Source: Letharia columbiana
Taxonomy: Eukaryota; Ascomycota; Lecanoromycetes; Lecanorales; Parmeliaceae
Length of the DNA: 64,000 nt
Reading direction: 5' to 3'
NCBI RefSeq assembly: GCF_014066305.1
Contig: NW_023501099.1
Span: 1-64,000 of the forward strand
This document shows, one piece after another, positions 34,815 through 46,822 of this stretch (the first letter of the stretch is position 1; each line of letters starts with the position of its first letter). Both the position numbers and the translations under genes were made by a program. The notes under the pieces were generated by a model. That model did no database searches. It was not told where the DNA came from and worked only from the letters and a program-made list of their open reading frames with translations.

Positions 34815-37560
34815 ATGGGGGATCACGAAATCCAAACCATTCGCGATTGCTACCTGAAGGTTTTATCTATTTTGGTCCTGATCGCTTGGCCCGGTGTCTG
34901 CAGTCATGACAAGTCCGGGTTTCGCAAACACTTCTTACAGCGCCCGTATCATGACCTTGATGATCCAAACCTGCCATTGGCCAACGAACGGTTGGCTTTC
35001 CTGAAGGAATATGCTATCAGCTTCCGCGAAAATACATACGCCTTCTGCCCCGTCATAATCGAAGAGCGTGAAGTCTCTTCTATTCAAGAGGTTGCGGCAG
35101 ATCGACCACTTCCGTTCACGGAGGAAGAGTTGCCATTGAGAGAAGGGGCGTCTGGGAAGGTAAGAAAGGTTGTCATTGCCCGCCACGGTTTTCGTGACAC
35201 AGGGAAAACTCTCACGTGAAGGTATATAGTGACATCAGGCTGTGAAGGCCAAAGTTTATTGTGACCGTTGAATGATTACAGGAGATGCACGTGGCATGCA
35301 AGACATTCCATGTGGCAGGGAATTTTCGAAGAGCATTTCGAAGACTCGGATGGGTCAAAGAGCCCAAAGAGGATACGCGGATCATGAAACATATTGCTGC
35401 CCTAGCACACGGACGCAATGTCATAATACTGCTTCCCATGGCCGAGCATTTTGATCTTGATGTGTTCCTCCGCCACGGTTTCAAGCCCAAACGCGACACA
35501 TTGGAAGCCGAAAAGCTATACGACTTAGACATCAGGTTCCCAGATTTGAGAGATGACGGGTGGGTGCGGCGCTGATCAAAGAGCTATGCGAACTTGCTTC
35601 TGCGGTACAGTGGCTCCATGAAGGGAACGAGGCCTCCCAAAGTCTCTATCGTTCTCTGGCGCACATAGATCTCAAACCAGAAAATATTCTCGTTGCTGAG
35701 GATCCAAGTTCACTAACTGGTATATGGATGCTGTCCGAATTTGGGGTGTCCCTATTCGCTCTCAGCCAGGAAGTATCACAGGGTCAATCTGCGCGTACAA
35801 CAGCCAGCAGCTATCTCGACGAGCCGCGACGAGGCTGCGGGACCTACCAACCACCCGAAACTAAGCACCTTGGAATCGACGGACACAAGTGCGACATATG
35901 GTCCTTTGGCTGCATACTATTAGATTTCTGTCGTTTGCGCTAGGACGAACGGAACTCTGGAAAGAAGTCCGAACATTGAGAAACTGTGGAGGAGATGACT
36001 ACTTCTATGAAACAAACCTCAGCAGTGGGGCCACCCAGACGGCTATCAGTAGTACCAATACGAAATTGAAAACGCAAATGAGACAATGGCTCAAGGACCA
36101 GAAGCGGAGTGCAAAGAATCCGCGTTGGGTTCGATGTTATATCGACATCATTGAGTCGACCTTGAAATGTGATCCACAAAGATCGCCCAAAAATCGGATC
36201 CGTTGTGTGTGCTCTATCGAATCTTCTGCAAGGTAAGGAAGCCGCTATCCACCACTTCCCACCGTTGCTGATCGATCGTTGGAGAGCGTTTTCCTTAGTG
36301 ACGAGGCCAAGCACTATGCTGACGGAAGCAGATACCACCGCCTTTGTTTCCGAGTCAGCGTCAGGGCGGCCTGACAATAACACGGCTGGGTTCGGCCAGG
36401 TGCACGAAGTGGAGAGCAAAGATGTGGGAGAGGTCTCCGTGGACAGCGAAACTTCATTTGATACAGACACCGCTTCGCTACCGACTTCGGAAGCGATCAT
36501 ATCCTATTCGCCGCAGTCAGAACATGCAGGATTGCAATTTGACTCTCGTGACGGCTTCGGCCGACAAGATCGCGATTCTGTATTGACGAATGGTTCTGGC
36601 TCGATTATAATTGCACTGTGTCCAGAACCGCCTTTTCCCTCCCCTACTCACCTCTCTCACAGGTTGGGGACTCAAAACTTGCAAGGTCGACCCTTCAGCG
36701 TCAAATGTTCTCCAGAGGCAATATCAAGAATTAGTCTTCCCGTCAAGGATACGGAGAAAATCATAGCGTTAGCCCTTTCATCTTCGGGAGACTGCTCTTC
36801 TCTTTATGCATGCATGTCGCGTTTTTGCCACCAGCGGTGACATAGAGACGCCAAAGATCTCTATACAATTAGAGCGCAAGGTTCAATGGACCAGCCTGTG
36901 TATCGGCTTACAATACCTTGTAATTTATGGAACGGAACGAGGCCCAGTCTTCCAAAATCGCGTGAGTTGCCCGACCTAGGATCAATTCCCAGCAATACAA
37001 GAACTGCAGATAACAATGAAGACAGGCCGTCGTGTTTGACGTGCGTGATGGCCGAAATGTTTGGGAATTCGACCATGGAATTCATGGAGTCCAGGTCTCA
37101 GACGTCACCATATCTACCGGGGCCATGACGCCGGCGCCTACGAGAATCACCTCCTTATATATGATCTTTCGTCAGTCTCCTTTATGAGCACAAAACCTGT
37201 TCTTTATCTCACTCTCAGACAAAATGAGCGTGGGCAGACCCTTCCCGCTCGAAAAAGGGCTTATCATCAAGAATCTCGCTTTCAGTGCTAACGGTAGATG
37301 GCTTTGTGCATGGGCTATCTCAATTGATCAAGGGTGTGACCGATTCTACTTTGGGAGACCAGCCAGCAATCGATCGACCTCTGTGGGTCAAGTTTCTATC
37401 GCAGGGTATGATTAATATCAGCTCCCGAGATGTGTACTGATTCTGTCTCAGGTCGACGATGCTTCTACAAAATTTTACCTCTGGTGCTATCCCAATGCTC
37501 CCGCCTGCGTCATTGATGAAAGACACTACGGGCTAACCTCTATCGTACAGCCGAAAGACC
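34815..37560 (+). pseudogene. Frameshifted protein kinase with WD-like C-terminal half
   Basis: An N-terminal ~110-residue region (MGDHEIQTIRDCYLKV) leads into a kinase glycine-loop-like stretch (LPLREGASGKVRKVV). An intron near 35216-35280 follows, then VACKTF, HIDLKPENILVAED, the DFG position as SEFG, the P+1 loop region CGTYQPPE, and DIWSFGCILLDF. Reading continuously requires frame changes near 35560 (RDDG to AALIKELC), near 35925 (LLDF to LSFALGRTELW) and near 36175 (DPQ to DRPKIGSVVCALSNLL). The 3' part (36600-37560) has beta-propeller-like bits such as NLAFSANGRWLCAW in several frames. The repeated frameshifts make it a pseudogene of a fungal Ser/Thr kinase; the end point is approximate. 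Confidence 0.65.
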
Positions 37561-37941
37561 AGACCGACCAAAATTCGGCGATCCCCGGTATTCTTCACGC
37601 TTTGTATCACACCGCGTAATCCTCTCATATACGTTGTCAAATCATCCATCCTGTCGCGTCGCCGAGAAGCTCGATTCGAAGAACGTCTTCTCAGGTCCGA
37701 ACAAGATCGACCCAAATGGATTTCGAAAAAAGCCACCACACATGGCGCGGTTGGAAGCAAATGGGAGAACATTGCTATCGCTGTAGCTGCGCAAGCGAAT
37801 CTACTGACTTAATTACTCTATGCTCTTTTAAGAGAAACATGGCGGAAGTCGTCAAGTACAAAATCGACTATGAATGACGCCTATCATCATAGAAGAAACT
37901 AGCACAAGAGCAAGAAATGGTACCTCTATAGCAACGCAGGA

Positions 37942-39029
37942 CTACTTCAAAGGCAGCACTCCTTCATAACGTTTTATCATCTCAGCCATGAACATCTGAT
38001 CGTTCCTCCCAAGGCGTCTCTGGCTTAACCAATGCCATCTTCGTTCAGGCGGCTGGACCAGAAGAACGACCACTCCATAACCTAGTAGCGTCAGGAGCGT
38101 CAGTGGAAGCCAAGTTGCAACGTACACCCAAAGGTCTTCTGCAACCACTATTCTCATGATTTGTTGATTGAATGTAAAGAAGTTCAGTCCAAATAAGCTC
38201 GGCAGCAGTCAGTCATTATCCAAATCAACGTCCCGAGCCCCGACCTTACAGTCACAAAGCTACCCGGAAGGTAGAAGAGGGATACGATAGTGATCCATTT
38301 GATCACCGTGTTGTCCGTTGTCGATTTCTCGGCGAAATCTGCTGTCTTTTCTGTGAGAAAGTTGGTCTTTCTCGTGAGAATCTCCATTCCTTTGTTTGTT
38401 TCTGTGACCGTATATTGGTTCTTTGCATCTAGGGCGTATGCTCCCAAGCTTTTTGTAGCGACGTTGATTGCACCGCTCTCGGCAAGATGAGGCTCATCTC
38501 CAAAGGAGAATAGAAATGGTAAAAATTCTGAATCAACATGGAACCCCATCAATTTCTCTTTCATCAGGTCTTCCGTAATGCGCAGTGGGGAGATGGTATT
38601 TGCGGAATTAAGGGAGCTAGTACTTCGAGGTTAAAAAACTCGAAGGTTTTTGGATCATGCAATCATGAAACAGATGCCTCCATTATTCTGATCCTGGGTA
38701 CGTCTCCATTGGTCGAGCTCAACACCTGTCGGACATCTACTGCTTGCTCCATCAACCTCGTCTTGTAGTCGAAAACACCTATGGACTAAAGATCAGCCTC
38801 CGGTCATGGTGGGCGAACCCATGGGTCATTGATCACCCTCCCTCTCCTCGAAGTCATAGACACGTATTCGTGTCTCATCGGAGAATATTGTGGAGCTCGA
38901 TTCGCTCCATCTCTGCTTCACAATGGATGTGGAAATATTGCTGCTGATGTCGTCTGACCGATGCTCAAGACCATCCGGGTACTCGTGGTGTCCGGTGACT
39001 TCAGGAAGACCAGTCAAATGAGCGACCAT
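37942..39029 (-). pseudogene. CorA-like membrane protein, broken
   Basis: Resembles fungal CorA-like (Mg2+ transporter fold) proteins. Recognisable pieces: ETRIRVYDFEERE; VDVRQVLSSTNG; MEASVS followed by an in-frame TGA and then DPKTFEFFNLEVLAPLI; SPLRITEDLMKEK one frame over; FLPFLFSFGDEPHLAESG; ESTTDNTVIKWITIVSLFYL-type TM1 with PGSFVTV; LFGLNFFTFN; and TM2 in EDLWVYVATWLPLTLLTLLG. A 46-bp intron with a weak donor could join FVTV to LFGLNFF. The in-frame TGA and the shift in the cytoplasmic part argue that it is dead. The TM2 exon itself is open to the stop at 37942. Confidence 0.6.
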
Positions 39030-39308
39030 CTTCGCGTCATCTGCGTGAGTCGATGAAGCGGAACACGGAAACTCTCAAATAGCGCAATGAGTCTTGATGC
39101 GAAGGACGATTTGCGCTGAAGCCTTTGGGTATCTATAATCGAGGCTACGTAGCCTCGTCTACGATCATGCACAAGCATGACCAATCATGTGTCCCAACCT
39201 CCTCAGCCTACTCCGTGGTGCTGCTACAACCGAAGCAGACGCACGAAAACAGAAGCTGGATAACAGATCATTACATCATGGTACATCAAGTATTTGAAAT
39301 GCGCCTCC

Positions 39309-39923
39309 TCAGGCTCCCGTGGGTCCTGACGACGATCCCTCGCCCACACCGTCCGACTTCGCAGCCTTCTCCTTCCTAACCTTCTTCTCCTGGTTTATGC
39401 GCGCTTGCACTCTTGCCGTCCAACTCCTATTGCTCGTCAGTCTGACTTGAACAAAAAATAAGGCTTCCATCGATTTTGTCCAGATACATAGGCAATGCAC
39501 TTCACCCTCGACTCCGACACCACCTCCGGAGCGCGGAAACTCCACCTGCCATTCTCGCCTGCGACATGTACTACGAATCAGCTGATGACACCACCTCGTC
39601 TCCCCCAGCTGACTCGGGCGGCCCTCACGGAGATCCTGAAATCCTTCACATTGGGAAATTTCTCCCGCAGAAATTGCTGCAGATCTGCACCATCTAGGAG
39701 ATAACGCGTTTGCGCCGGAGTGAGGGTGTTGTCGAAAAGGGCGTTGGGTTGTTGTGCAAGGAGAGGAAAAGGAGCCTGGGCGCTCGTGATGCAGTTTCAG
39801 CCTTCTCATGGGACGAAACGCCCGGGCGCATTGGTTCTTGTTTGATTTTATGGATGGCAGCCTTGTTCTATCCTGGCACCCATAGGCACAGAGCCGCAAA
39901 AGGAAGATTGATGCACATCGCAA
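39309..39923 (-). CDS. Possible multi-exon gene of unknown function
   Basis: Not recognised. Several overlapping minus-strand frames carry protein-like sequence: NALFDNTLTPAQTRYLLDG followed by FLREKFPNVKDFRISVRAAR and WGRRGG in one; GENGRWSFRAPEVVSESRVK and GQNRWKPYFLFK in a second; and WTARVQARINQEKKVRKEKA ending at 39309 in a third. This pattern fits a short spliced gene, but I could not place introns that join the parts. The limits given are those of the longest frame. It may also be decayed. Confidence 0.3.
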   Translation of the reverse strand: MRCASIFLLRLCAYGCQDRTRLPSIKSNKNQCARAFRPMRRLKLHHERPGSFSSPCTTTQRPFRQHPHSGANALSPRWCRSAAISAGEISQCEGFQDLREGRPSQLGETRWCHQLIRSTCRRREWQVEFPRSGGGVGVEGEVHCLCIWTKSMEALFFVQVRLTSNRSWTARVQARINQEKKVRKEKAAKSDGVGEGSSSGPTGA

Positions 39924-42365
39924 TTATCTGAATGGACATGCAAGAGGGACGAACCCCGCACAGCATGGCTGTGTCTATTGGTCAGTCGAGGCGCGCTGCA
40001 TTTCTGCGTCCCCAATGACCGGAGGCGCCCGCCCACCACCCTGAATATTTGCAACTCCATCGCCTCGGGGCTTCAATTCCAGCCATAGGTCTTATCTCAG
40101 CCATGAAACGTATACACAGTCGCTCGCTATTCTCAGCGATATGGAAAGTAGTGAAGGCGCGGCTTTATCAAGCTGATAAGCGGGTTTCAAATGTGCGAAG
40201 CCCGACAACAAAAGACATATATTTGTGTCGATGAAGGGTGCTAGATTGCAATGGGCCTTAGGCGAAGAGTCACGCTAGGATCGCATCCCCCTCCCGGACG
40301 CCTCACTGTCACACTTACTATATACAGGCCTTCCGGCATTTTGTATGGAGGTGCGATTAGCACTTTGTTTGATGTACGTATCACATTGTTAAGACATGAC
40401 TGATATAACAAAAATAACTCGGCACTTCATGTCTTTTATTCATGTTCTCGATGAAGGATATGGGGTTGAAGAATAGAGTGTGTAGATCTAGCGTTCGAAG
40501 CAACGTGGTTGTTCATACTCATGAAGTGCGGCATGCCTTTGACGCCTGAGTTAATGTGCTGGGTCTCTCGCATTGATGACGAGCAAGGTTTCTCCACCGT
40601 TTGGGTCAAGGTGCTGATTCATTCTTGTCGATGATGAGGATGGTTTCTCTAGCGTTCGAATCAACGTGCTGATTTTCTCATATTGATGATGATGTGCTTT
40701 TCTTTAGTCGTAATCAGTGTTCTGGTAACGTACAACATATCTCGTTCAACAACGAAGCGTAATTCACGACCTGTAAAGCGAAATCGTTTAGATTCTCAGA
40801 GATGAACGATTCCTCGCATGTAGCGTATCCAAAATCCTCGGCAGCGAGAAGCCACCGTCAAACATCTACCCTGCGCGGTGACGCCTAAAACCATAACTTA
40901 CTGCTTTAGAATAGCGTACTCGAGGGCATTGACCACCGGCCAGAGGACTGTCGCTTGGGTGTCTTCGTGTGGGCAGTCCTCTACACTGGGGGCTAAGCTT
41001 CGCTGAACACTGCGGGAAGGAAGGATAGGAGAGCGGAGGATTTGATGCCGCCAAGACGTTCGATCGGTTCTTGATTCATATCGCAGAAGATGCCAGGATG
41101 AAAGCGTAAGAGGCGATGGGACGGAAGAAGTTCGTTGCGAAAGCCCGCGCTCTGTGGGAGAGCTCTACGGTCATGCCGCCCGAAGTTATATTTTCGAAGC
41201 TTGCAGCTCGAGGGAATTGTCTACAATCTACCCTGAGGCTTTGGTCTTCCACTCGTGAGTAAGGCTTTAAGCAAGACGTGTCGAAGAGCGTCGTTATCCA
41301 TTCAGCATCGGAGATGGACGGTCAGTGAGAGAAGAAGACCCGCTTGCGTCCTCGGGACTCTCTGCGCTCGCAACGCTGAAGATAGCACATCTTACTTCGA
41401 GCGCGCTGTGGTCTTTCAAATGTGCTTTGAGAATACAATTATCGCTATTACTACCTTCTACCATATGTTAGGCATTTCTGCCCTCCGCTTGCCATCAGTC
41501 CATTATTCTCATAATGGAATATTGGTCGTCTAATCATGATCAGCTCCCATATTTTCTGCCCATACAGAGTCAATGATCCATCACGGTTCGCCTGGTCCAG
41601 CGCTTAGAGCCTGTGTGATCATCTGAGCCAACGCTGTAATTGGCTTCCATACTGACCCGGAATTTGAAGATACCATCAAGTAGCCAGCTCCGACAAAACG
41701 AAGAAGAGAAAAAAGTCCAGCCTGCAAACTCACCATCGTCGATCTCACGGATTTTTACACCCACAGCCTCATCGCGGCCATTTGCGAAAGCATCGTCATG
41801 AGATTGTAATCGTAAGTGTCTGCACGTTGCGGAAGAGAGAGTGCGGGCACTGGCGTACATATTTCGTCATCGTTGCGGAAGCAGTCGTGGTAGAGACACT
41901 GCTTCCTTCAGAACGCATAAATGGTGCCTGGGAGTGAGGTCTCCGGGCCAGATGTCATGTTATTCCCGACAACGTAACCCTGAGCCTGAGCTTGTAGATC
42001 GTTTGCAGCGCTGTCCGTGTCGGGTTTGGGTCCAGGCTTGGGGATCATGGGCGCTCGTTCAGAATAAGCATGCTGTTTAAAGTAAGCTTGCACTAGTTGT
42101 TCGATGTCTTGGCGTCCAAAGGTTTAGCCGAGGGAGCCGCAAGGATAAACTTCGGTATCACCTTCCTCGGCAGAGTTGCCTTCAAGATTTCAATGTTCTC
42201 TTCGATCGGTGAAATTTTCTATGCGAGTAATCGTCCAGCGAAGGTCTCATACATACACAAGGGGAACTAATGAAGTTAGAACGGGAAGGAATCTCAGTCA
42301 CCACAAAGTTGATGTTATACTCCCAACGACGCGGTCATTGAGAGCTTCCAAGCCGACTGAAAAGA
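39924..42365. other. Gene-poor stretch before the LYS2-like gene
   Basis: No gene supported. Between about 40480 and 40690 a phrase like TCTAGCGTTCGAAGCAACGTG recurs imperfectly two or three times. I looked here for the N-terminal segment normally present in LYS2 proteins and did not find it. Confidence 0.4.
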
Positions 42366-45300
42366 ATGGAGAACGGACAGAGACCCGTGACTGTGCTCCC
42401 AGATCCCAGAGCGGATCTGCATTGGTCTCATTTCGAAGGGGCAATTCATGATCGGTTCGCAGAAAATGCCATCAAATTCCCAGATCGCCACTGTGTAGTC
42501 GAGACCGCATCAAGGACAGCGCCGCAGCGGGAGTTTACCTATCAACAGATCCATTATGCTTCCAATGTCCTTGCACATCATTTCTTGCAGCATGGCATTG
42601 AACGGGGCGAAGTTATTATGATTTATGCTTACAGGGGGGTGGACCTATGCATTGCGATACTCGCGGTTTTGAAAGCTGGGGCTACCTTCAGCGTGGTCGA
42701 TCCTGCGTACGACTCCCCCAGAACCAAAATGAAAAGAAAACCAAGATTTCACCTCTGAACAGTCCTAAAAATTGCGCAGATATCCTCCTGATAGACAAAT
42801 AATATACTTGGACGTTGCAAGGCCTAGAGGTCTCATTGTGATCGAAAAGGCTTCCCAAGAAGAAGGCAGGCTCTCGGCTCAAGTACGGACATGGATCCAG
42901 GAGAATCTCGAGTTGCGGGCTGAAGTGCCTGCTCTGGAATTGCTTGATGACGGCAGCGTCAGGGGAGGATCGCTTGACCGAGATGGCAAGGATGTCTTAC
43001 TGGAACAACAGTCGTTGAAGAGCACGCACCCTGGCGTGGTTGTTGGCCCGGATTCTACACCAACGCTTAGCTTTACATCTGGTAAGCTGTGGTTTCGAAA
43101 CTCTGTCTTTTTCAGTGCGGCTGACATTATGTAGGCTCGGAGGGCAGACCAAAAGGGGTATCTTCAACCGTCGCAAGGTGTATATTTCTATATTGCTGAC
43201 CAATCAAAAAGGTCCGAGGACGTCACTTTTCTCTGACGTAAGGCGCTCCCTCCGTAATGAGTAAAGTTGTGGTGAGCCTGAATCTTCGTAGGCATTACTA
43301 TCCCTGGATGGCCGATACTTTCAATCTCTCTGTATGTTTCTTCAGTCACTCAGAAATGGAAAGGTTTGACGTTTGTACAGGACAAAGACCAATTCACCAT
43401 GCTGTCAGGGATAGCCCACGATCCCATCCAGAGGTATGTGATGCCTTTCACCAACGATATCCAGAAATATCTGAAAATGGCTGATGGCTTGGAAGAGATG
43501 TTTTCACACCTCTCTTTCTTGGAGGTAAGATGTTTCCGATCATAAACTAAGATATAGGCTGATTATCATCCCAGCGAAACTACTTGTACCGGCCAAAGAG
43601 GACATCGAGCACGAGAGGCTGGCTGAGTGGATGCGAGAATACCAGGCAACCGTGACCCATCTGACTCCAGCAATGGGTAGGCCAATTGACTGCAATGTTT
43701 CTTGAATCATTTCATTTGCTTACTCGGAGCGCTTGCACAGGCCAAATCCTAGTTGGTGGCGCCAGTGCTGAGTTTCCATCCCTTCGAAATGCATTCTTTG
43801 TAGGGGATCAACTCATCAAGCGTGACTGTCGTCTACTCCAAAGACTGGCTCATAACTGCAGAATCGTACGGCCCACACCTCTTATCATCGCTCATCACAG
43901 CGCTGAGCCGACGCTAACTAGCTTGACAGATTAATATGTTCGTACGTAACTTCGGAGCCCATATTTCCCCTTTGGGAGCAAATCCTGAGTCTTGAGACGT
44001 GTCTCGGGAATTTCTACCCTCGAAACATGTCCCAAGGCTTGACATTCCCCCTCAAATAGGCAATACTGACGCGAATTATATTCTAGGGTACAACGGAAAC
44101 CCAACGAGCCGTTAGTTATTATGCCATACCTCCTCGGAATGAGGACTCGGAATACCTCGGCCGGATGCCTGACGTCATTCCAGCCGGTACATCTCCCATC
44201 TCTGCATAAGAACGGAAACGGAGCAATTACTGATTTCGAAATAGGCAGAGGTATGAAGAATGTACAATTGCTTGCTGTCGACCGCGCATCTCTGGAGCAA
44301 GGTAAGCCTCGACTATGCGGCATTGGTGAACAGGGAGAGATCTTCGTCCGAGCCGGAGGTAAGTTCGATGTACATCGCGGAATCGATGCGGACCCACAGC
44401 TTGCTGAGTACGTGTGTTTTAGGTCTCGCTGAGGGCTATTTGGGTGATGATCTAAATAAGGAGAAGTTCATCCCGAACTTTTTTCTCGAAAACCCCAATG
44501 TGTGGCAGGAAAGTGAGGAGTCGAACTCTACCGGTCACGAGGAGCCGTGGCGCAAGTTCTGGAAAGGTCCTCGAGACCGACTTTACAGGTATAGCAGTTT
44601 TTACAAATTCCAGACCTAGGCACATAGCAGACTCATGACTTGGCAGGTCTGGCGATCTTGGACGATATACTGAGAGTGGAGATGTCGAGTGTACTGGGTG
44701 AGAGTCACAACTTCCTAACTGTAGAAAACTGTTAACCGAGCGGCTGAAGTCGGGCAGACAACCAGGTTAAAATTCGTGGGTTCAGGCTTGAGCTTGGAGA
44801 AATCGACACACATATTTCGCAGCATCCGTTGGTTAGAGATAATGTTACGCTCGTAAGACGCGACAAAGATGAGGTATGTTACTACGTTGGAAGGATGCCT
44901 ATAGTCAATAAGCTTAGCTTCCACCACAGGAACCTACGCTTGTGTCATACGTGGTGCCAGACATGAAGGAATGGACTTCGTGGTTAGAAAAGACTAGCCA
45001 AACAGACGACACAGAAGACGATACCATGGTGGGTATGCTCAAGCGGTTTCGTCTACTTCGAGAAGATGTCAGAGCTACGTTGAGAACGAAGCTTCCCTCC
45101 TACGCCGTGCCGAGCGTCATAATCCCTTTAAGAAAGCTACCCTTGACTCCCAACTACAAAGTCGACAGAAAAATCCTACCATATCCAGACGCCGCCGCTC
45201 TCGCCACAGCTGCGTCAGCGGGCAGGACAGCGAGGTCTCACTGGACAGACATACAGAAGACTCTAGGCCAAATGTGGGCTTCGCGAATAGGCGTTCCCGC

Positions 45301-46822
45301 CGAGACCATTGACCTAGATGATGGGTTCATCGACAGCGGTGGTCATAGTCTCAGGGCGCAGGAGGTTCTGTTTGACATCAAGCGCTGGGCAAAAATCAGT
45401 ATCTCTATGAACACTCTGTTCCAGAATTCAACGCTGCGAGAGTTCTCAAGTGTCATAGCTGCTGCGCTAGAAGCTCGAGAGGATGGCGAGAAGAAGGCTG
45501 ACAGTACGCCACCGGAGATGGACTACGCGCTTGATGGCGAAGTCCTACGGGCCAAGAGCCTTCCGTCTTCTTTCCCAACAGGGGTTGTCAGACCAGAGAC
45601 TATCATGATTACCGGGGCGACTGGCTTTCTGGGTGCTTCCATCCTTGAAAACATCCTCAACCGCAACAACGGGATCAGGGTCATTGCGCTAGTCCGAGCC
45701 AAGTCATCCTCTGAAGCACTCGCGCGTGTCAAGACCACCTGTGTAGCGTACGGCACTTGGTCCGCCTCCTGGGAATCGCGACTCAAATGCATACCCGGAG
45801 ACCTCTCCAAAGAAAAGCTAGGTCTCAGCCCCGACGTATGGTACATGCTCGAGAATGCTGTCGACGTCGTGATTCACAATGGAGCACGCGTCCATTGGAT
45901 ATATACCTACACAACACTCAAACCCACGAATGTCCTCAGTACCCTCGCCTGCCTTGCGCTTTGCGCAAGTGGCAAACCCAAGCACTTGACGTTCGTCTCT
46001 TCGACCGCGGTTCTGGATACGGATCACTACGCCTCTCGCACGACGCCCATCTTAGAAAGGGACCCTCTGGACGGCTCCCGCAAGGGCCTTTCGAGCGGGT
46101 ACGCGCAGTCGAAATACGTTTCCGAGTACCTCATGCGCGAAGCAGGACTACGTGGGTTGCGAGGTAGTGTCGTCCGGCCAGGCTACATTACTGGGAACCC
46201 ATCTACCGGCATCGGCCCTACCGACGACTTTCTGCTCCGTATGCTCAAAGGGTGTATCCAGCTATCCTGCCGTCCAGACCTAGGCAACAACACCATCAAT
46301 CTCGTTCCCGTCGACTACTGCGCCAACCTCGTCGTGGCGTCTTCACTGCATCCACCGCTCGAGCAAGATGTTGGAGTTGTGCATGTCACGCCACATGCGC
46401 AGTTGGGCTTCAATGCTTTCCTCGAAACGTTACAGAAATATGGTTACAATGTGCCAATGATACCCTATCCAGAATGGCGTTCAGCCCTCGAGCAATACGT
46501 GTCGACGGAAACTCAAGACCAAAGAGAAGCGCATGCGCTTCTTCCGCTCTTCGATTGGGTGACGACTGACCTGCCATCCGATACGAAGTCCAGAGCCTTA
46601 GACAACATCAACGCACAGGCCGTGCTTCGAGCCACTGGTGTTGAGGAGAAGGATTGCCAGGTTGGAGTCACGCAAGAGACTGTGGGCGCTTACCTGGCTT
46701 TCATGGCTGAGATTGGATTCATCGGCCGACCGGAAGGGACGAAGGAGGGGACGAATCTACCGGTGATCGGAATTCGAGAAGAGCAAAAACAGGCACTGAA
46801 AACGGTCGGGAGGGGGGGTTAG
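42366..46822 (+). CDS. Aminoadipate-semialdehyde reductase (LYS2)-like A-T-R enzyme, intron-rich
   Basis: Activates and reduces a carboxylic acid, normally alpha-aminoadipate in fungal lysine synthesis. Sixteen exons join in one frame (42366-42706, 42780-43081, 43135-43157, 43212-43237, 43292-43331, 43381-43433, 43496-43524, 43575-43676, 43741-43865, 43930-43941, 44087-44186, 44245-44358, 44423-44588, 44647-44697, 44750-44873, 44930-46822), giving 1166 aa. Adenylation domain: [12 protein letters not shown] about 210-221, GTTE 352-355, RSGDLGRY about 478, [11 protein letters not shown] near 505. Carrier domain: GGHS with Ser ~676 as phosphopantetheine site. Reductase: ITGATGFLG ~763-771 and YAQSK with Tyr ~927, Lys ~931. 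All core motifs are intact. It lacks the ~230-residue segment that precedes VLPDPTADLHW in standard fungal LYS2. It could be a paralogue or have undetected 5' exons. Confidence 0.88.

Noticed and set aside
34815..37560. Kinase region as an intact multi-intron gene
   Set aside because: The frame changes near 35560 and 35925 leave no room for an intron of even 40 bp without removing conserved residues.
42707..44930. The 5' half of the LYS2-like gene as a frameshifted pseudogene
   Set aside because: Every apparent break has GT and AG ends, and the joined exons give a total divisible by three with all adenylation motifs restored.
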